In this document: positions 1-4,735 of the stretch, piece by piece | Position numbering within the stretch: the first letter of the stretch is position 1 | How the letters are laid out: each line of letters starts with the position of its first letter | Assembly: GCA_021788565.1 (NCBI GenBank) | Contig: JAJYKO010000477.1 | Location: 1 to 5,330 of the forward strand | DNA: 5,330 nt | Source: Chloroflexota bacterium | GTDB taxonomy: Bacteria > Chloroflexota > UBA6077 | Direction: 5' to 3' | Program-made: the position numbers and the translations under genes | The notes under the pieces: model-generated | Told to the model about the DNA's origin: nothing | Seen by the model: the letters and a program-made list of their open reading frames with translations, nothing else | Database searches by the model: none

Positions 1-19
1 AAGTGTTGGAGTGCCGGCG

Positions 20-124
20 ATGGGACCAGAGGGGATTTTGGCAGGCAATTTGTTGTTCACCTTCTGGATTGGAGGTGGTCTTCTGCTCCTGCTGTTCCTC
101 AGGCGTGGCAAGGAGGGCGCCTAG
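20..124 (+). CDS. Small single-span membrane protein, or C-terminal end of a gene cut by the window edge
   Basis: An ATG at 20 opens a 34-residue frame ending at TAG 122-124. The protein has a short polar start (MGPEG), one hydrophobic span at about residues 7-27 rich in Leu, Phe and Gly (including GGGLLLLLF), and a basic tail RRGKEGA. This is the usual layout of a small inner-membrane protein with the positive end in the cytoplasm. GGAG at 8-11 lies 8 nt before the ATG, a well-spaced ribosome binding site. The same frame is open to position 2, however, so this could equally be the last span of a longer protein starting outside the window. I recognise no family. The overlapping frame beginning at position 3 has no hydrophobic pattern and looks like a shadow. 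Confidence 0.45.
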   Translation: MGPEGILAGNLLFTFWIGGGLLLLLFLRRGKEGA

Positions 125-172
125 AAGCGGCCTCGCGGGGCGGCTGGGGCGTCATGGCATGGATCTGGCCTT

Positions 173-190
173 TGTATCCTGTGTATCCTG
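173..190. repeat. Tandem 9-bp direct repeat upstream of glsB-like gene 1
   Basis: TGTATCCTG occurs twice back to back (173-181 and 182-190). It lies just upstream of the candidate promoter of the GlsB-type gene. It could be a direct-repeat operator or simple slippage; nothing in the sequence decides between them. Confidence 0.5.
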
Positions 191-196
191 GATGCC

Positions 197-224
197 TTAA
201 CCGAACCACTGGTACCAATATTAG
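197..224 (+). promoter_or_regulatory. Candidate sigma70-type promoter for glsB-like gene 1
   Basis: TTAACC (197-202) and TATTAG (219-224) are separated by 16 nt and each match 4 of 6 consensus bases. The predicted transcript would start about 25-30 nt before the ATG at 258, leaving room for the GGAG ribosome binding site. The match is modest and was found by eye. Confidence 0.3.
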
Positions 225-257
225 GAATCGAGTGAATCAGGAAACGGAGTAAATACT

Positions 258-518
258 ATGTCCATACTTGCTTGGATCGTTCTGGGGCTCATCGCCGGCT
301 GGGTCGCCAGTTTACTCATGGGCGCTGGGGGCTACGGCCTCATCGGCGACATCGTGATCGGGATCCTTGGCGCGTTTCTCGGTGGCTGGCTGGGATCGAC
401 GCTACTTGGGATCGACGTGACCGGGGTCAACTTCACCAGTATCGTCCTCTCGATAGTCGGTGCGGTCATCCTGATCGGCATCTTCCGGGCGATCTCTCCG
501 CGCCGGCGGACTCTGTAG
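258..518 (+). CDS. GlsB/YeaQ/YmgE family stress-response membrane protein (copy 1)
   Basis: This is an 86-residue integral membrane protein of the transglycosylase-associated / GlsB-YeaQ-YmgE family. These small, glycine-rich proteins are often induced by general, acid or envelope stress; their biochemical role is not established. Three hydrophobic spans are visible: about 2-22, 27-50 and 60-79. Family hallmarks are GLIAGWVAS (10-18), GAGGYGLIGDI (22-32) and GAFLGGWLG (38-46), a glycine-zipper pattern, followed by the LGIDVTG linker. The tail is basic (PRRRTL). The length is normal for the family. The ATG start follows a GGAG 8 nt upstream. It is one of three paralogues in the window and is about two-thirds identical to copy 2 by hand alignment. 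Unlike copies 2 and 3, its upstream region lacks the GGGTTACG element, so it may be controlled differently. Confidence 0.93.
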   Translation: MSILAWIVLGLIAGWVASLLMGAGGYGLIGDIVIGILGAFLGGWLGSTLLGIDVTGVNFTSIVLSIVGAVILIGIFRAISPRRRTL

Positions 519-589
519 GCGGCGAAGGCTCGGTCACGTCGCTGATGGTTCAGCAGCGGACCACCACGACACGAGAGGTGGGTGTTTAG

Positions 590-621
590 GATGAGGGGCC
601 GGGCACCTCCGGCCCCTCATC
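590..621 (+). terminator. Perfect 13-bp hairpin downstream of glsB-like gene 1
   Basis: GATGAGGGGCCGG (590-602) is perfectly complementary to CCGGCCCCTCATC (609-621) around a 6-nt loop (GCACCT). It lies 71 nt after the GlsB stop and before the permease gene, so a transcription terminator or 3'-end stabilising structure is the likely role. No T-run follows on either strand, so it is not a canonical intrinsic terminator. Confidence 0.55.
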
Positions 622-783
622 TCTGGCGGAATGTTGCCCGAGTGGGCGCCCAGCCCGCAGGGGGCCGTGAGGTCCGGTTGATTCAGTGAATGAGCCGTGG
701 ACAGGCGACAAGAAAGGTGGGCTGGGGATACCGTGGGGCCGATCCCTTCTGATCGAACTTCTCACGGCTTCTTCCCGGTACTT

Positions 784-1887
784 ATGACTGAACGAATACG
801 CTTCGATCTCGTGAACGTTGCGCTGGCGACGGCGGTCGTCGTCCTGACGGTTCAGGCGTTCTCCTTCGTCAACCTGATCGGCCACGTGCTATTGCTGTTG
901 GTCCTGGCGGTCTTGCTGGCAACGGGGATCGAGCCGCTCGTAGCCCGGCTCCGCAGGAGCGGCGTCGCTCGGGGGCCGAGTGTACTCGGCATCTATCTCG
1001 TGATCGTGAGCCTGCTCGTCTCCTTCGGATTTGTAGCCAGCCAGGCGATAGGCTCGCAGGCATCGTCGCTGACCTCCGACCTTCCAAAGCTCTCCCGCAG
1101 CCTCGGTGACCTGGCGGCGGGGTTACCAGCCGGGCCGATTCGCGACGTCGCGACGTCAGCGGTTGACAGTCTGCGACCCGAGCAGATTGGGTCACTGCTC
1201 TCGTCGGTGTTCACCACGGGAGCGCTGTCGCAGCTGGCATTCGTCACGCTGACAGTCTTTGAAACGATCTTCGCCATCTTCACGGTTTTCGTGATCGCTT
1301 ACTTCTGGCTTTCCGAGAGGCTGCTCCTCCGGCGACTCCTTGTCCACTCCGTGGGCAAGGAGCATCGTAAGAGAGTCCTGAGCATCTGGGAGGATGTCGA
1401 GACGAAGCTGGGCGCCTGGGTGCGCGGCCAGCTCCTGCTCATGCTGATCATCGGAATCGTGCAGGGGATCGGCTATATGGTCCTTGGCTTGCCCTTCGCG
1501 CTGCTTCTGGCGGTGTTCGCGGGGCTGGCAGAGGCGATTCCCATGGTCGGTCCGTATCTCGGCACGATACCAGCGATTTTGATCGCGCTGGCCCTGTCGC
1601 CGCACCTGGCGCTCCTGCTGGCCGGCTACACCGTCGTGCTCCACCTGGTCGAGTCGAACGTGCTCGTCCCGCGGATCATGGAAAAGGCCGTCGGGCTCAC
1701 GCCGCTTACGGTCGTGCTGGCACTGCTTATTGGCACGGCCCTCGGCGGACTCGTTGGTGCCCTGCTGGCGATCCCCATTGCCGCCGCTGTCCAGGCCGCG
1801 GTCGCCAACCTGATGAAGGCGTCCGAGGAGGCTAACGCGCCCTCTGACAAAGATCCCAAATCTGTTCCTGACGACCGAGCAGCCTGA
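784..1887 (+). CDS. AI-2E family transporter (PerM/TqsA-like permease)
   Basis: This is a 367-residue polytopic membrane protein of the AI-2E transporter family, which includes TqsA (autoinducer-2 export) and members linked to Na+/H+ antiport. The substrate cannot be read from sequence. An N-terminal pair of spans (about 10-30 and 32-50) is followed by a third at about 66-88. Then comes a soluble Ser/Leu-rich segment (about 90-145), a span at about 150-176, a charged loop with HRKRVLS (194-200), and a cluster of C-terminal spans. Family signatures are AEAIPMVGPYLGTIPA (249-264), the ESNVLVPRIM segment (290-299), and the final G-rich span ending in AIPIAA (329-334). The C-terminal tail is charged. 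The frame extends back to a GTG at 697, but the added residues are non-hydrophobic and unlike the family. ATG 784 gives the usual length, although neither start has a strong ribosome binding site. Confidence 0.9.
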   Translation: MTERIRFDLVNVALATAVVVLTVQAFSFVNLIGHVLLLLVLAVLLATGIEPLVARLRRSGVARGPSVLGIYLVIVSLLVSFGFVASQAIGSQASSLTSDLPKLSRSLGDLAAGLPAGPIRDVATSAVDSLRPEQIGSLLSSVFTTGALSQLAFVTLTVFETIFAIFTVFVIAYFWLSERLLLRRLLVHSVGKEHRKRVLSIWEDVETKLGAWVRGQLLLMLIIGIVQGIGYMVLGLPFALLLAVFAGLAEAIPMVGPYLGTIPAILIALALSPHLALLLAGYTVVLHLVESNVLVPRIMEKAVGLTPLTVVLALLIGTALGGLVGALLAIPIAAAVQAAVANLMKASEEANAPSDKDPKSVPDDRAA

Positions 1888-1952
1888 AAGCCGCAGTTGC
1901 CTCACAAATAGCCTTACACTAGAGCTTCCTCGCCCCTGCGCGTAGACGAGAA

Positions 1953-1976
1953 GCCCGCGGCTACAGAACCGCGGGC
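1953..1976. terminator. Hairpin between convergent genes (possible bidirectional terminator)
   Basis: GCCCGCGG (1953-1960) pairs perfectly with CCGCGGGC (1969-1976) around an 8-nt loop. It lies 65 nt after the permease stop and about 60 nt beyond the stop of the convergent glsB-like gene 2. Read on the minus strand the stem is followed by TTCTCGTC, a weak T-rich tail; the plus strand has none. The position between convergent genes favours a terminator serving both. Confidence 0.55.
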
Positions 1977-1999
1977 CAAACGTGCCTAGATCGACAGCA

Positions 2000-2020
2000 A
2001 CCGGTCGAAGAACGACCGGT
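2000..2020 (-). terminator. Hairpin 17 nt after the glsB-like gene 2 stop
   Basis: ACCGGTCG (2000-2007) and CGACCGGT (2013-2020) form a perfect 8-bp stem with a 5-nt loop (TTCTT when read on the minus strand). Its closeness to the stop of the minus-strand GlsB gene suggests a 3'-end structure for that transcript. No T-run follows, so termination here is inferred from position only. Confidence 0.45.
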
Positions 2021-2037
2021 AACGCTTCCGGACGGCG

Positions 2038-2295
2038 CTAGATCCTCTGCCTGCCTGACGACAAGCCGCGGAAGACCACGAGCACGATGACTGCCCCACC
2101 TACCGCCAGGGCGATGCTCGTGAAATTGAGCCCGGTCACATCAATCCCCAGGAACATAGATCCCAGCCAGCCACCGAGAAACGCGCCGATGATCCCAACG
2201 ATGATGTCGCCGATCAGGCCGTAGCCCCCTCCGACGAGCATGCTTGCGATCCAACCAGCGACCAACCCCAGGATGAGCCAAACTAGAATACTCAT
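2038..2295 (-). CDS. GlsB/YeaQ/YmgE family stress-response membrane protein (copy 2)
   Basis: This 85-residue, three-span glycine-rich membrane protein is of the same family as copy 1. Visible hallmarks are GLVAGWIAS (10-18), GGGYGLIGDI (22-31), GAFLGGWLG (37-45) and LGIDVTG (49-55). The third span is about residues 58-77, and the tail is Arg-containing. It has one glycine-region residue fewer than copies 1 and 3. The start is ATG at 2295-2293, with GAGAGG about 7 nt upstream on the minus strand. A 29-nt stretch covering the GAFLGGWLG codons is identical to copy 1 (369-397). A copy of the GGGTTACG element lies at 2363-2396, and its leader shares short blocks (GCACCGG, CAGCAAG) with that of copy 3. 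The gene and its promoter therefore look like a tandem duplication. The biochemical role is unknown; a stress-related envelope function is known for the family. Confidence 0.93.
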   Translation of the reverse strand: MSILVWLILGLVAGWIASMLVGGGYGLIGDIIVGIIGAFLGGWLGSMFLGIDVTGLNFTSIALAVGGAVIVLVVFRGLSSGRQRI

Positions 2296-2362
2296 TGCAA
2301 AACCTCTCTACTAAATTCTCGCTTGCTGCTCCGGACGTTGCCGGTGCGAACGAACGGACACT

Positions 2363-2396
2363 AGCAGCGTCGTAACCCTACCCCACGCGGCCTATC
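2363..2396 (-). promoter_or_regulatory. Third copy of the shared upstream element, before glsB-like gene 2
   Basis: Read on the minus strand this contains GATAG, GGGG, then GGGTTACG directly followed by ACGCTGCT. Against the slipin copy (2898-2935), 28 of its 34 positions match, with gaps of 1 and 3 nt. The element ends 67 nt before the glsB-like start and has the same orientation relative to its gene as the other two copies. It is probably a promoter or operator; the binding factor is unknown. Confidence 0.55.
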
Positions 2397-2420
2397 ACTT
2401 GGGCCGAAGCCCTGCCGCTC

Positions 2421-2699
2421 CTACCTCCCCAGGAACCGGCCCAGACCCCGCCGTCCCGGCACCAGTGCGCGAAAGATGGCGATCAGGATCACCGCGCCAC
2501 CAAACGCGATGGCGACACTTGTGACGTTGATCCCCGTCACGTCGATCCCCAGGAACCGCGCTGCCAGCCATCCGCCGGCAAACGCGCCGAGGACCCCAAC
2601 TACTATGTCCCCGATGAGGCCGTAGCCCCCAGCGCCCATGAACCGGCTGGCGAGAAAGCCGGCGATGAGCCCCACGACGAGAGTGCTGAATAGATCCAT
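2421..2699 (-). CDS. GlsB/YeaQ/YmgE family stress-response membrane protein (copy 3)
   Basis: This 92-residue integral membrane protein is the third family member here. It has three spans: about 5-22, 27-50 and 61-80. Hallmarks are GLIAGFLAS (10-18), GAGGYGLIGDI (22-32), GAFAGGWLA (38-46) and LGIDVTG (50-56). It is the most divergent of the three, with a different N-terminus (MDLFST) and a longer Arg/Gly tail (GRRGLGRFLGR) that could bind acidic lipid or nucleic acid. The start is ATG at 2699-2697, with AGGAG 9 nt upstream on the minus strand. A 31-nt stretch (2611-2641) is identical to copy 1 (316-346). It is divergent from the slipin, and the two share the inverted upstream element. A larger frame reading 2811-2395 on the same strand is an out-of-frame shadow. 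Confidence 0.92.
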   Translation of the reverse strand: MDLFSTLVVGLIAGFLASRFMGAGGYGLIGDIVVGVLGAFAGGWLAARFLGIDVTGINVTSVAIAFGGAVILIAIFRALVPGRRGLGRFLGR

Positions 2700-2774
2700 T
2701 TACGATGTCTCCTTTTCCTGGTGCACACCAATCCTTGCTGATCCGTCCACCGCATCTACGATCCGGTGCTGTTA

Positions 2775-2808
2775 AGAAGCGTAGGCGTAACCCACGCTCC
2801 CCGTCATC
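2775..2808 (-). promoter_or_regulatory. Shared upstream element before glsB-like gene 3 (left arm)
   Basis: On the minus strand this reads GATGACG, GGG, AGCGT, GGGTTACG, CC, TACGCT, TCT. It matches the slipin arm (2902-2935) at 27 of 34 positions without gaps. It ends 75 nt before the ATG of copy 3. The similarity continues outward through an AA-TAA-CCTT block to the exact AGGATTAGAT/ATCTAATCCT pair. Promoter or operator function is inferred from position and repetition. Confidence 0.6.
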
Positions 2809-2826
2809 CACCCGAAGGCTTAGTTA

Positions 2827-2884
2827 AGGATTAGATATCGGGGCGGGGGATTAGGGGCCGCGGCCGCAACCACAATCTAATCCT
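2827..2884. repeat. Inverted 10-bp repeat around a GC-rich centre in the divergent region
   Basis: AGGATTAGAT (2827-2836) and ATCTAATCCT (2875-2884) are exact inverted copies separated by 38 nt. GGATTAG occurs once more at 2848-2854 on the plus strand, and the centre holds the nested palindromes CCGCGG and GCGGCCGC. This is the inner part of a longer inverted repeat whose outer arms are the two promoter elements. It could be the axis of an inverted promoter duplication, a binding site for a dimeric regulator, or both. Confidence 0.6.
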
Positions 2885-2897
2885 CGAATAAACCTTT

Positions 2898-2935
2898 GAT
2901 AGACGACGAGGGGCGCGGGTTACGTGTACGCTGCT
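2898..2935 (+). promoter_or_regulatory. Shared upstream element before the slipin-rubrerythrin operon (right arm)
   Basis: The element reads GATAG, ACGACGAGGGG, CGC, GGGTTACG, TGT, ACGCTGCT. It contains TTGATA (2896-2901, overlapping the left end) followed 17 nt later by GTTACG, a -35-like box with a poor -10. The conserved GGGTTACG may instead be the recognition core of an alternative sigma factor or regulator. It leaves a leader of about 150 nt before the slipin ATG, longer than for the two GlsB genes, and that leader contains a 7-bp hairpin (AGACGGC 2977-2983 with GCCGTCT 2995-3001). Confidence 0.55.
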
Positions 2936-3085
2936 GCCAATGGACAATTGATGCCCGCGTTGCGGGGAGTCCATCCAGACGGCGGCCGATTCCTGCCGTC
3001 TCTGTGGCTGGGTTTGGCGCGGCGCGGCGTAGGGAAGGCATCGAGGCCAGATAAAGCGCATCGAGAATGCGAAAGGAGTTTCGAA

Positions 3086-3922
3086 ATGGAGTTCCTATCC
3101 TCCATGGGCGTGAGTGTGATAATCCTGGTTGTTCTTGCCTTCATCCTGTTTACCTCCGCCGTGAAGGTGGTGCAGGAGTACGAAAGAGGGGTCATCTTCC
3201 GTCTCGGGCGGCTCATAGGTGCCAAGGGTCCCGGCCTGTTCTTCATCATCCCGGGTGTCGACCGGATGATGAAGATCGACCTCCGGGTGATCACCCTGGT
3301 GGTGGACCCTCAGGAGGTTATCACTCGCGACAACGTCACCGTCAAGGTGAATGCGGTCCTCTACTTCAAGGTGATCGACCCAAATATGGCCGTGGTGAAG
3401 GTGCTGGACTATGTCCGGGCCACATCCCAAATCGCCCAGACCACCCTCAGAGCAGTGCTGGGTCAATCCGACCTGGACACGCTGCTGGCTCAACGCGACC
3501 AGATAAACCAGCGCCTCCAGAAGATCATCGACGAGCAGACGGAACCCTGGGGCGTGAAGGTCAGCGTGGTGGAAGTGAAGGACGTGGAGTTGCCGCAGTC
3601 CATGCAGCGGGCCATGGCCAAGCAGGCCGAGGCAGAGCGCGAGAAGCGGGCAAAGGTCATCCACGCCCAGGGGGAGTTTGACGCCTCCGCACGCCTGGCC
3701 GATGCGGCGGACATGCTGAACCGGTCGTCCACGGCCCTGCAGCTCCGCTACCTGCAGACGTTGACGGAGATCGCCGTGGAGAAGAACTCCACCATCATCT
3801 TCCCAGTGCCCATCGACATGATCACGGCGCTGATGTCGGGAGCGGACAAGCGGAACGGTCACGTACCGCCGGGGGAACCATCCGGCGTGACCATGACGCC
3901 AACAGAGTCAACACTAGATTAG
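3086..3922 (+). CDS. Slipin (stomatin/prohibitin-like SPFH/Band 7 membrane protein)
   Basis: This 278-residue SPFH/Band 7 protein is membrane-anchored, oligomerising, and thought to organise membrane domains and modulate partner proteases or channels. One N-terminal span lies at about 8-25. The family motif QEYERGVIFRLGR (30-42) follows, then GPGLFFIIPGVD (48-59), the Band 7 core with VKVNAVLYFKV (86-96), and ATSQIAQTTLRAVLGQ (112-127). The stomatin signature TEPWGVKV...VEVKDVELP lies at 152-170. An Ala/Glu/Lys-rich coiled-coil segment (about 172-210) and an IIFPVP strand (237-242) complete the typical layout. The start is ATG 3086 with AGGAG (3074-3078) 7 nt upstream; the frame is open back to a GTG at 2924, but those residues are not family-like. 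No NfeD-type partner, common beside bacterial slipins, appears in the window. Instead it is coupled to rubrerythrin. Confidence 0.93.
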   Translation: MEFLSSMGVSVIILVVLAFILFTSAVKVVQEYERGVIFRLGRLIGAKGPGLFFIIPGVDRMMKIDLRVITLVVDPQEVITRDNVTVKVNAVLYFKVIDPNMAVVKVLDYVRATSQIAQTTLRAVLGQSDLDTLLAQRDQINQRLQKIIDEQTEPWGVKVSVVEVKDVELPQSMQRAMAKQAEAEREKRAKVIHAQGEFDASARLADAADMLNRSSTALQLRYLQTLTEIAVEKNSTIIFPVPIDMITALMSGADKRNGHVPPGEPSGVTMTPTESTLD

Positions 3923-3926
3923 GAGG
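3920..3926 (+). promoter_or_regulatory. Strong ribosome binding site overlapping the slipin stop codon
   Basis: The slipin stop TAG (3920-3922) runs into AGGAGG (3921-3926), 8 nt before the GTG start of rubrerythrin. There is no room for a promoter or terminator between the genes, so co-transcription and probably translational coupling follow. This site also decides for GTG 3935 as the start. Confidence 0.8.
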
Positions 3927-3934
3927 ATAGCGCT

Positions 3935-4507
3935 GTGGAATTGAAGGGCACACAAACCGAGAAGAATATCATGGCAGCCTTCGCTGGAGAATCCCAGGCG
4001 CGAAACCGCTACAGCTATTTCGCCAGCAAGGCCCGCGAGGACGGCTACATGCAGATCGCCGACATCTTCGAGGAAACGGCGAATCAAGAGAAGGAACACG
4101 CCAAGCGATTCTTCAGTCTGCTCAAGGGGGGCCAGTTAGAAATCCAGGCGACCTTCCCGGCCGGTGTAATCGGTACGACGGCTGAGAACCTCCGCGCCGC
4201 CGCCCGTGGAGAACGGGAGGAATGGACGGAACTGTACCCACATTTTGCGAAGGTTGCCCGGGAGGAGGGCTTCGGCAGTGCGGCTGCCATCCTGGAAGCC
4301 GTAGTCGTGGCGGAGAAGCAGCACGAAAAGCGCTACACGGGTCTGCTGGCCAACGTCGAGGCCGGCACCGTCTTCAAGAAAGACCGGCCTGTGGTGTGGC
4401 GATGTCGAAACTGCGGATACATCCACGAGGGCGAGCAGGCGCCGAAGGCATGCCCTGCCTGCGCCCATCCGCAGGCTTACTTCGAGGTTCTCGCTGAGAA
4501 CTACTAA
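3935..4507 (+). CDS. rbr: Rubrerythrin (diiron peroxidase with C-terminal rubredoxin domain)
   Basis: This 190-residue cytoplasmic non-haem iron protein reduces hydrogen peroxide in anaerobes and microaerophiles, using electrons passed through its rubredoxin-type iron. The ferritin-like four-helix domain (about 1-135) carries the full diiron ligand set: E19 in GESQARNRY, E52 and H55 in QEKEH, E93 and E96 in GEREEW, and E127 and H130 in AEKQHEKRY. The rubredoxin domain (about 150-190) has CRNC (157, 160) and CPAC (173, 176), the four iron-binding cysteines, with 12 residues between the pairs. Spacing and length agree with classical Desulfovibrio-type rubrerythrin, and no residue is missing. 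It starts at GTG 3935 with AGGAGG upstream and lies 12 nt after the slipin stop, so it is the second gene of a slipin-rubrerythrin operon. This supports a peroxide or envelope-stress role for that transcript. Confidence 0.96.
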   Translation: MELKGTQTEKNIMAAFAGESQARNRYSYFASKAREDGYMQIADIFEETANQEKEHAKRFFSLLKGGQLEIQATFPAGVIGTTAENLRAAARGEREEWTELYPHFAKVAREEGFGSAAAILEAVVVAEKQHEKRYTGLLANVEAGTVFKKDRPVVWRCRNCGYIHEGEQAPKACPACAHPQAYFEVLAENY

Positions 4508-4571
4508 GCTTAATGCCACGCCACAGTGAGTATGGGATGGTTCACAAGAGCGGGTAGATGGAGTGACAATT

Positions 4572-4610
4572 ACCGTGCACCATTCCCAGACCGTCATCTG
4601 GTGGTACGGT
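4572..4610 (+). terminator. Extended bulged hairpin after rubrerythrin
   Basis: Three successive stem blocks pair around the loop CCGTCA (4591-4596): CCAGA with TCTGG, ACCA with TGGT, and ACCGT with ACGGT. This gives 14 bp with bulges of 3 and 2 nt on the 5' side only. It begins 65 nt after the rubrerythrin stop. No T-run follows, so it may protect the 3' end, attenuate read-through or bind a factor rather than terminate by itself. Confidence 0.5.
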
Positions 4611-4641
4611 GTATGCAAATTACATGAATCAGAAATCACAT

Positions 4642-4665
4642 ATGGCCGTTCGTGATCACGGCCAT
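4642..4665 (+). terminator. 8-bp hairpin before the HesB-like gene
   Basis: ATGGCCGT (4642-4649) pairs with ACGGCCAT (4658-4665) around an 8-nt loop and is followed by TTCC, a very short T stretch. It is the second hairpin in the 228-nt spacer between rubrerythrin and the next gene. It is the better candidate for an intrinsic terminator of the slipin-rubrerythrin transcript, though weak. Confidence 0.4.
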
Positions 4666-4735
4666 TTCCACTGAGCAGGCTGGCCACTCATGCAGATACC
4701 CCTGGCTGGTCCACCCAGGAATTTGGAGGTAACCC

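Noticed and set aside
697..783. GTG 697 as the start of the AI-2E family permease
   Set aside because: The extra 29 residues are polar and not family-like, no ribosome binding site precedes the GTG, and ATG 784 gives the normal family length.
586..885. 99-residue minus-strand frame in the gap before the permease
   Set aside because: It overlaps the hairpin and the permease N-terminus, is low in hydrophobic pattern, and has no family resemblance.
1192..1905. 237-residue open frame on the minus strand opposite the permease
   Set aside because: The composition (many Arg, Gln, Asp, His) is that of an antisense shadow, with no recognisable domain.
258..2699. Composite transposon bounded by inverted GlsB genes
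   Set aside because: No transposase, terminal inverted repeats or target duplications are visible; the inverted homology is coding sequence.
2395..2811. 138-residue minus-strand frame covering glsB-like gene 3
   Set aside because: It is a shifted-frame shadow of the GlsB gene; its product is Arg/Gly-rich without a domain, and it runs through the promoter element.
2924..3085. Upstream in-frame extension of the slipin
   Set aside because: ATG 3086 has AGGAG 7 nt before it and begins the expected membrane anchor. The extension is unlike the family and would overlap the shared promoter element.
3095..3862. 255-residue open frame on the minus strand opposite the slipin
   Set aside because: It is a His/Leu-rich antisense shadow of a well-supported gene, typical of high-G+C coding sequence.
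4513..4557. 14-codon frame just after rubrerythrin
   Set aside because: It has no ribosome binding site and is too short and polar to support as a gene.
4136..4687. 183-residue open frame on the minus strand opposite rubrerythrin and its downstream spacer
   Set aside because: Most of it is antisense to rubrerythrin, whose complete ligand set proves the plus-strand frame. No domain is visible in the minus-strand product.
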